A DNA stretch of 28,040 nt, taken from an uncultured Eubacteriales bacterium. GTDB taxonomy: Bacteria; Bacillota; Clostridia; Oscillospirales; Butyricicoccaceae. The position numbers and the translations under genes were made by a program. Within the stretch, counting starts at the first letter, position 1; each line of letters starts with the position of its first letter. A model generated the notes under the pieces. That model saw nothing but the letters and a program-made list of their open reading frames with translations, was not told where the DNA came from and searched no databases. Location: positions 1 to 28,040 of the forward strand of contig USML01000009.1 in assembly GCA_900555855.1 (NCBI GenBank). Reading direction: 5' to 3'. Shown piece after piece: positions 23,901 to 28,040 of the stretch.

Positions 23901-26226
23901 TGCTGGAATTGATAACCTTCCCATCCTGATCTATTCCAACATAAATCCAGCCTTCCTTGATCGTGTGACCATTCAGGTTCAGCGTGACGGTTTTGCCGTC
24001 GCCGGTAAGGCACGCGGTCTGATTGGAATTATCAATGTCATCCTGCAGCTTCACGGTATCGCCGTCCTCGGCTGCGGCCAGTGCTGTGGGGAGGTCGGTG
24101 TAGTAGAACCACAGCGTGTTGCCCGAGGAGTTCTTAGTTTGGCGCACGACATACATCCGCTGACCGCAATCGAGGCAGTCGCGGTCACCGATACCAAGAC
24201 GCCTGTGCGGGCAGGACATTTTGCAGGTTTTGCACCTGCCGTTCTCATAGCCCGCAGAATGATCGCAGGTCACACCGCACTCGCAGGTGTAGTTCTCTGC
24301 GGGGTTATAGACATGCGTATGCTCCTGAATGGTAACATCGCCGCCCCAAGACCTGTTGTTGTCGCCCACGCACGGATACTTTCTTGTCTCGTCTTCGCTG
24401 ACAAAGGCACGATCAGCTGCCAGCAGGCTGTTCAGATTCTTGTAGTTCTTCGAGCCAACGACCGACACGCGATTCCCGTCCACGGTTTCACCGGTGTAGT
24501 CTACCTTGAATGTGCCCCGGGTCAGACCCTTTGTCAATTTTGCGTCGCCCGTGATCGTCAGGCCGCCGTTCAGGTCAAGATCGCCGTTGAACTCCAGCTC
24601 GCCGCCCGTGGCTTTGATCGCAGGTTCGCAGGTCATGACATTGCCGGAAACGCCCTTCAAGCCGCCGGTGGCGGTGACTTTGCCGTTAAAGACCACCTTG
24701 CCGCCGGTGACCTTGATGGCGGGCGCGATCGCGGTATCCAGGCCCTCGTTTTCCACAGCCGTTGCGGTCACATCCTGCTCAAAGGTCACCGTGCCGCCGG
24801 TCACTTCGATGGCGGGCGCGGCGCTGGAATTCTTCGCACCGCCCGTGGCGTTGACGGTGCCCTTGAAGGTCAGCTTGCCGCCCGTGACCTTGATGGCAGA
24901 GGTGGCGGGGTTGCCGGCACCTCCGTTTTCGCCCTCGAGCACTGCGGCGTCTTCAATGATCAGGCTGCCGCCGTTGACCGTCAGCGCCGGGTCATAGCCG
25001 AGACTGACAAGCTTCAAGCCGTTTGTTTTCAGCGTGACAGGCTTATCCGAGGAATTCAGCACAAAGGCGTACCGCCAGATCCCCTGATACTCGTTTGTTG
25101 CATGGGACACCAGTGTCAGCTCTGTCTCGCCTGCTTCGAAAGCTGTTTCCAAATCTTTGTACAGGTTGCCTGTGCCGTCCTCGCCTTTCGCACCTTCCAG
25201 AATCGGCAGGAAGCCGCACTTGTCGCAGCTGCCATTAGTTGTATCGTCATAGGTGTGCGCTTCCGAGCCACCGAACGAATATGTACACACACGGCACACG
25301 CTGTTGGAATGCCCCTTGCCGTCGGCAGTGACAACATAGTCCGTGTTTTCCGTATCGAGAGTGTGCGACTCTGCGGCGTGCCTGTTGTCGCAACGATAGC
25401 AGCCCATGGTGTGCATCGTGTCAGTGACGCTCACGGCATAGAGGTCGCATTCAACAGTCTGCGCAAAGCCACACACAGTGCATGTTTCGGCATGTGTATC
25501 GGTGCCCTCATTATGGGTATATGTGGCGTCGTCCGCGCGGTGGCCGCAATACTCGATGACGAGCTTGCTGCCCTTCAGGTCGGTCTCAGCAGGCGCAAGC
25601 CCGGCCCAGTCCCCGTGCTTCAGCTCTTCGCTGTGGCCGGACGCGTCGGTGCGCGTGGCTTTCATTACTGTACAAGAGCTTGTACCCAGATAAGAGTTTT
25701 GGACTTCCAGCGTGATGTTCTTGACCAAGTCGCCGGACGCGCTGTTGATCTCCAGCGTGCCGCCGTGAATGGAGAGCGTGCTGCCGTTTGTGCTTTCGCT
25801 TTGGATCGCCGCGCCGGAACCGGTGTGATTGATAACGAGCGTTCCGACCTCGCCGGTGTTTTGGACCGTCTGGCCATAAACATAAAGTGGCCTGGTCCCC
25901 TGCGCAAATTTCAGCGCGCCGTTGATCGTCAGCTTTGCGCCATCGCAAAGAAGGACCCGGGCAAAACTGCTGCGGGCGTTTATAGTCAGGTCTCCGTTAA
26001 TGGTTACATCGTTCTTGATAACATAACTGACCTCGCCCCATGTAACACTGTCCGAGCTGGTCTCGGTATAAAGATCGGCCCACATTTGGCCGCCGCCCCG
26101 TTCGATGGTGCCGTCCGCCTTGACAGTGTCATAATAGGCCGGCTCAGTCGCCGCCAGTGCGCCCACGGGCATCAGGCTCAGAACCATGGCCAGAGCCAAA
26201 AGCAGACTGAAAATTCTCTTTTTCAT
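17938..26226 (-). CDS. Giant secreted S-layer-anchored protein with Cys/His clusters, MBG/Ig-like modules and SLH domains
   Basis: A 2762-residue exported protein. It begins MKKRIFSLLLALAMVLSLMP with cleavage likely after GALA. I chose ATG 26226 because AAAGGAGGA lies directly upstream; a longer start at 26259 would add eleven residues before the signal peptide. Order: N-terminal part (about 25-1610) of glycine- and asparagine-rich beta-helix-like repeats ('TVKLLKNVTL...VTLDLNGFTI') alternating with Cys/His clusters; about ten MBG/Ig-like modules (about 1615-2505; signatures such as VYDGAEKTP, YTGAEIRP); one InlB-B-like repeat (about 2522-2583, VEPDEGYALDEITV ... YSFTMPSGKVDI); and three SLH domains (about 2588-2762). 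SLH domains bind pyruvylated wall polymer, so the protein should sit on the cell surface with the repeats outward. No enzyme domain is visible; adhesion is the likely but unproven role. Confidence 0.92.
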   Translation of the reverse strand: MKKRIFSLLLALAMVLSLMPVGALAATEPAYYDTVKADGTIERGGGQMWADLYTETSSDSVTWGEVSYVIKNDVTINGDLTINARSSFARVLLCDGAKLTINGALKFAQGTRPLYVYGQTVQNTGEVGTLVINHTGSGAAIQSESTNGSTLSIHGGTLEINSASGDLVKNITLEVQNSYLGTSSCTVMKATRTDASGHSEELKHGDWAGLAPAETDLKGSKLVIEYCGHRADDATYTHNEGTDTHAETCTVCGFAQTVECDLYAVSVTDTMHTMGCYRCDNRHAAESHTLDTENTDYVVTADGKGHSNSVCRVCTYSFGGSEAHTYDDTTNGSCDKCGFLPILEGAKGEDGTGNLYKDLETAFEAGETELTLVSHATNEYQGIWRYAFVLNSSDKPVTLKTNGLKLVSLGYDPALTVNGGSLIIEDAAVLEGENGGAGNPATSAIKVTGGKLTFKGTVNATGGAKNSSAAPAIEVTGGTVTFEQDVTATAVENEGLDTAIAPAIKVTGGKVVFNGKVTATGGLKGVSGNVMTCEPAIKATGGELEFNGDLDLNGGLTITGDAKLTKGLTRGTFKVDYTGETVDGNRVSVVGSKNYKNLNSLLAADRAFVSEDETRKYPCVGDNNRSWGGDVTIQEHTHVYNPAENYTCECGVTCDHSAGYENGRCKTCKMSCPHRRLGIGDRDCLDCGQRMYVVRQTKNSSGNTLWFYYTDLPTALAAAEDGDTVKLQDDIDNSNQTACLTGDGKTVTLNLNGHTIKEGWIYVGIDQDGKVINSSRLNITGSGGFDGMIGISAKGTLDLSDWDGGTIKTVSSSQNGSEESTLISGENKGTITSLQFYSWPSNSIKNNKLTGGTYGRIEIGLTDYRSPGILFGTLLAPGYAFQYADGSGSFVNYATKATYDEAGVISDVKVVKCTTHVDADNDKLCDYCNTALDDMAASVTPAGTDAKTYYFSDLTAAFDAAADGATVKLLKNVTLSETLRVYEQVTLDLNGFTIDGSKAPNGTTILSFYYGITLTICDSSTGKTGAITNSSNGWSVNPMGTLNITGGTFGSVYLSNASTVSGGTFYYLACSGRPLGDALAKGYAFAQKDDPSELVNAYGTDIKPVTFLPNVTVVSHTKHSGSPCACGYVCDHGDGMDPANGQCKTCGSLLAVASVTAAGEDPAIAYYTNIEEAFNAAAASSDSTLTLLQNVTLEDGKDINISSPDKDCTFTVDWNGFTLSGNCYGSLLTFSARINVTLKDSSGSSGSSNAGGVRNTYAPGNLTGGTAVCISLFNGYCVTIEGGTYSARVWKRDCYGTLKISGGVFENPQNATVGYAIFSSDRNGADVGKLTDLLVPGYTLTYNAAGTDLLDVYETARTDAGKTVYVVSHTHSFNEYGECACGYPCPHKAIGTGNKCTVCHNPMAASVTKGETTTYYLYLSEAITAAYNGGTLKLLADVSDPVFIGSNLMLDLNGYSISQLETSAKITLKDSGTTNKGVIGTLTINGSDKSIVLGDLMTGGDSLKSNDTWLTPAELLGRTASNVSVVKTDLDSVTASNPGTVTYGETGTGFIELTPKDSLSAEQWFELKDGAWTQITGAGGTSYPPAALDAGSHTIRGAVESGGGWVLSNAVTVTVTPASIAGANITLDHPSFVYDGAEKTPAVSSVTLNLTTLTKDTDYTVDVTGQTNVGTYTLTVTGKGNYTGKVEVNWSITPMVLNYPSIDSPITKQYDGSAAYPLEKSQVTFSTNIGNVKLPDADAFEITNARFTMRQADGSYVDSPDAGSGKSFSFTVTLKSDNYVFKDHPESRTDNCDLATDDASKFTITKAKIYNSSRSAALTVYNGLDKTYLVELPALPTLKSPETYGETTYTVKSVALGNYYTGDALIKKGKLTLPINAVTTDQEGKIGEVTVKVTTTNYEDITLTVNVSASNKIVPTAANVSATAITYGQPLSASKITGTMKDPTTGAAVEGDFAWTDAQYTYKPAAGPYEAEWKFTPSGSNAYMYAATTGKVTVTVNKATMTATITQHTALTYNGKAQTADVDISVTTADKTTIPAFTYAATENGSYGSDIPTFIDAGEHTVYFRMTDPNGNHEMFSGSFTVTIDPKTVTAPTIKLTGNRTYTGAEIRPTVTVKDGDTEIPASEYTVTYSGNINAGTATVTITDKDGGNYTVSGSTTFEIQKAASSCTAPAANTLTYNGNDQTLITPGAATGGEMRYSLTENGAYSAAIPTGKNAGGYTVYYKVAGDANHNDTVPQSVTVTIGKAAVTVTAESKSSRVGKELQPLTFTYAPELFVGDAFNGALATTADKGTVNDYPITQGSLTLGDNYQITFIEGTYSVLAKLPQASFRFAVSAVEKTYGDGDFPLAATGEAENSTVTYSSSDETIATVDAAGTVQIRKAGTVTITAVASETAEHLEGRVSYTLTVARKSVTITVLDKLAYTDSAAPDLSAPVLGTDYTVEGLLGGDTLRTGPTLTYDPTVPDMRKAGTAAKIVASDADAGENYQFTYVNGTLTLISRANPVGPAEPSVNPGEPDNGSITVSPKNPAKGSTVIITVEPDEGYALDEITVTDKDGNSLKLTDKGDGKYSFTMPSGKVDIDAAFKKLAETSPFDDVSTNAYYYEAVKWAAENNITGGIGNGLFGPELTCSRGQIVTFLWRAAGSPEPTALSTFTDVAADAYYAKAVAWAVENGVTTGTGDNRFSPDDPCTRGQAVTFLWRALGQLTGDTASFADVPADSYFAQAVAWAAQSGVTTGVGNNLFAPGGDCTRAQIVTFLWRAYRQN
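17941..18465 (-). other. Three SLH (S-layer homology) domains of the giant protein
   Basis: The three units begin PFDDVSTNAYYYEAVKWAAE, TFTDVAADAYYAKAVAWAVE and SFADVPADSYFAQAVAWAAQ. Each continues with the GVTTG-x-G-x-N-x-F-x-P motif and ends with (C)TRGQxVTFLWRA. The last ends at the C terminus (AYRQN). No sortase motif is present. Confidence 0.92.
18715..21390 (-). repeat. Array of about ten MBG/YDG/Ig-like modules in the giant protein
   Basis: Diverged modules of about 75-100 residues, each with a Y(D/N/T)G-x-(A/D)-type opening, an inner 'NxGTYTLTVTGKGNYTG'-like strand pair and a linker such as VTVTPA, FTITKA, VTVNKA, VTIDPK, FEIQKA or VTIGKA. They differ enough in sequence that DNA-level repeats are not obvious. 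Confidence 0.8.
22020..25660 (-). repeat. Alternating Cys/His clusters and beta-helix-like repeats in the giant protein
   Basis: Cys/His clusters lie at about 25200-25650 (several CxxC pairs), 24160-24310, 23415-23490, 22780-22880 and 22020-22110. The later ones share the plan C-x-C-G-x-x-C-x-H followed by C-x-x-C. Each is followed by ASVT or a similar word, an aromatic YY, an alanine-rich helix (AFDAAADG-like) and a DLNGFTI-type strand. Thus one unit of cluster plus beta domain is repeated about five times. Confidence 0.7.
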
Positions 26227-26295
26227 AAAGTTCCTCCTTTGTGCGTTATGCTTGTGCATCTATGTTCAGCCCGGCGCATCGCGGGCGCAGTTTTC

Positions 26296-28040
26296 CTAAA
26301 GCTCCTCCGGCACCAGCCGAAGCCTTTTTGCCGCGGTCTTTGCTTCAGAGCGGCGCTTAACATCCAGCTTGTCTAAAATATGGCTCACATGGGTCTTGAC
26401 GGTGGGGAGCTTGATGCCCATGATCTGGCCGATCTCCGCGTTGCTCTTGTCGGCGCAGAGCAGCCGGAGGATCTGCACCTCCGTGGGCGTAAGCGCGTCC
26501 TTTGGGGCCAGCCGCGGCTGCAGAAAGCGGGGATAATAGGCCGCCTGCGCCCGTACATCCGCCATCAGCCGCTTGTGCCACTTGACGCTGCCCTGCCATT
26601 CCAGCTCCTCCAGCAGGGGCAGGATCGCCGCGCCGTAGACGCTGACCGGGCGGATAAAGCGAAACTCCGCCGCCGTGTTCAGCCCATGGGTGAGGTCCTG
26701 CCGCCAGGTTTCGTCCCGGCTGCGGAAGCGCGCGATGGCGGTGAGCAGGTCCAGATGGATGCCGTCGATATGCCGGCGGCAGCTCTGGATGTAGCGGGCC
26801 AGGGGCGCCAGCGTCAGAAGCGCCTTGTCCGGCGCGCCGTCGGCCAGCTCCACCATGGCCTGGGTAAAATAAAGATAACGCTTCATCACATTGACCCGCA
26901 GGGGGTCCCGCGGGGCGCTTTTCCGATACCAGGCGTCGGAGGCGTCCAGATCGCCGGCGTGCAGCGCGATCCGGCAGAGCATGGCGTCCATATTGGGGAG
27001 AAAGCGCTCCCGCCCCTCCGCCGCAAAGCTCTCCCGCAGGGAGCGCACCGTCCGGCGGGCGTCTTCGCTCTGGCCGCCGGCCAGCTGGCTCCGCGCCAGC
27101 AGACCGCCCGCGGCAAATTCCATGTCGGGCGTGCCGTGCTGACGGATGTCGTTCATGCGGGGGATCAGCGAGAGCATCCGCCCGGAGATGTCTTCGCCCT
27201 TTTCAAACTTGCTCTCGGCGATGGCGCAGTCGGCAAGGCCCACGCCGTCCCGGCCCAGCACCGCCTCCACAGGGATGCGGAGGGTCTTGTAGAGCAGGTC
27301 GTCCTTTTTGCTCCACGGGGAGAAGTCCTTGCCGCCGTTCATGATGCTGGGCAGGGCGCTGGTGACGGAAAAGGAGGGGAGCGACACCTCCTTGTTGGTC
27401 AGCAGGCGGAACACGGCGGGGATCGTCTCCGTCAGGCCCTCCACGCCCCGCTGGGGGAGGGAGATATCCAGCCAGGCCAGCCGGCTGCGGGCCTGTTTTC
27501 CTGCGGCGTCTTCCGGGCCGCAGCGGCGGGCAAACGCCTGCAGCTCCTGATACCAGCGCTGGGAGCCTTCATAGTCCATGGCCAGAGCGCAGAGCATGCT
27601 CATCCCCTGCATCAGCGAGGGGGAGGCGAGGATCTCCTGCTCCGGCAGGCTGCGGTAATAGGCCTCCATTTCGCTGTAGTGCCCCATGCCGGGGTGCAGC
27701 TCCGCGTTGCGGATCAGAAGCTCGGAGACCTTGGCGTGGTCGCCGCCCCTGGTGTAGCAGTCCAGCGCGTGGGCATAGTCCTCCTTCAGCTCGTAGTAGA
27801 GCCCGCCCCGGCGAAACAGGGCCTTGCGCTTTTCCTCGGGATATTCCCGCTCCATCTCCCAGAGGAGAAAGGCCCGGAACTGGGGCCAGAAGCGGAAGTG
27901 CTGCACATCGTCGCAGCGGAGCATGGAGGTGCAGCGCAGGAGCCAGTCCAGCCGCGCGGCCGTCTGGGGGTCGCCGCTGACCATCCGGGCCATTTCCAGA
28001 TCAAAGCGCTCAAAGGGCGCCAGCTCCAGCAGAAAACGCC
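26296..28040 (-). CDS. MalT-like LuxR-family transcriptional regulator (5' end outside the window)
   Basis: This is the C-terminal 580 or so residues of a large regulator; the frame is open to the window edge and no start is visible. The first visible part (LLELAPFERFDLEMARMVSG) resembles the winged-helix region after the ATPase domain of MalT-like proteins. A long helical, TPR-like region follows (for example YYELKEDYAHALDCYTRGGD). The last 65 residues form a LuxR helix-turn-helix: LTPTEVQILRLLCADKSNAE, IGQIMGIKLPTVKTHVSHIL, DKLDVKRRSEA. The stop lies 69 bases before the start of the giant surface-protein gene in the same direction, so this regulator may control it or be cotranscribed with it. 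The ATPase part would be in the neighbouring sequence. Confidence 0.88.
   Translation of the reverse strand, partial: RFLLELAPFERFDLEMARMVSGDPQTAARLDWLLRCTSMLRCDDVQHFRFWPQFRAFLLWEMEREYPEEKRKALFRRGGLYYELKEDYAHALDCYTRGGDHAKVSELLIRNAELHPGMGHYSEMEAYYRSLPEQEILASPSLMQGMSMLCALAMDYEGSQRWYQELQAFARRCGPEDAAGKQARSRLAWLDISLPQRGVEGLTETIPAVFRLLTNKEVSLPSFSVTSALPSIMNGGKDFSPWSKKDDLLYKTLRIPVEAVLGRDGVGLADCAIAESKFEKGEDISGRMLSLIPRMNDIRQHGTPDMEFAAGGLLARSQLAGGQSEDARRTVRSLRESFAAEGRERFLPNMDAMLCRIALHAGDLDASDAWYRKSAPRDPLRVNVMKRYLYFTQAMVELADGAPDKALLTLAPLARYIQSCRRHIDGIHLDLLTAIARFRSRDETWRQDLTHGLNTAAEFRFIRPVSVYGAAILPLLEELEWQGSVKWHKRLMADVRAQAAYYPRFLQPRLAPKDALTPTEVQILRLLCADKSNAEIGQIMGIKLPTVKTHVSHILDKLDVKRRSEAKTAAKRLRLVPEEL

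Noticed and set aside
17908..26376. Very long open frames on the plus strand (about 970, 780 and 880 codons) opposite the giant surface-protein gene
   Set aside because: They are mirror frames caused by GC-biased third positions. The minus-strand frame has a signal peptide, SLH and MBG domains, a ribosome site and a terminator; the plus frames have low-complexity Gly/Ala/Val/Arg-rich translations and no such signals.
1..28040. CRISPR array, insertion sequence, phage or integrase gene
   Set aside because: No regular spacer-repeat array, transposase or integrase reading frame was seen. The only mobile-looking items are the short palindromic repeats at 1-107 and 5269-5509.

Overview
The window is GC-rich, densely coded DNA from a Gram-positive anaerobe, most likely a gut-type member of the Clostridia (Oscillospiraceae-like). 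The grounds are a selenocysteine-dependent glycine reductase operon, a tandem glycine riboswitch, a clostridial-style two-component system, Shine-Dalgarno sites close to AAAGGAGG, and a giant secreted protein with MBG-type and S-layer homology (SLH) domains. The assignment is inferred from gene content, not from a marker gene.

Left part (1-5510): a palindromic repeat; a small protein divergent from a Cro/C1-type regulator; an OmpR-type response regulator and a multi-membrane-span histidine kinase (overlapping genes); a membrane glycosyltransferase; a ribbon-helix-helix regulator divergent from a small membrane protein; and a multi-hairpin element bounded by a 29-bp direct repeat. The response-regulator gene and the glycosyltransferase gene share an almost identical promoter layout (two TTAAGG-type half-sites 23 bp apart, then an extended -10), which points to one regulon.

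Middle part (5593-17845): a selenium/glycine-fermentation island. selA and selB overlap, followed by the selenocysteine tRNA gene with its own promoter and terminator. A strong promoter then drives a leader with a 5' hairpin, a tandem glycine riboswitch and an intrinsic terminator, ahead of grdX-grdE-grdB-trxB-trxA-grdA-grdC-grdD and a small unknown gene. grdB and grdA each hold an in-frame UGA (selenocysteine 348 and 44). SelA, SelB and tRNA-Sec decode these UGAs; GrdE/GrdB bind and activate glycine; GrdA carries the carboxymethyl group as a selenoether; GrdC/GrdD release acetyl phosphate (ATP yield); and TrxB/TrxA supply electrons from NADPH. Selenophosphate synthetase (selD) is not in the window. 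Several intercistronic hairpins divide the grd transcript.

Right part (17888-28040, minus strand): a 2762-residue secreted protein with alternating Cys/His clusters and beta-helix-like repeats, about ten MBG/Ig-like modules, an InlB-B-like repeat and three C-terminal SLH domains. Upstream, in the same direction, is the 3' part of a MalT-like LuxR-family regulator that runs off the window edge.
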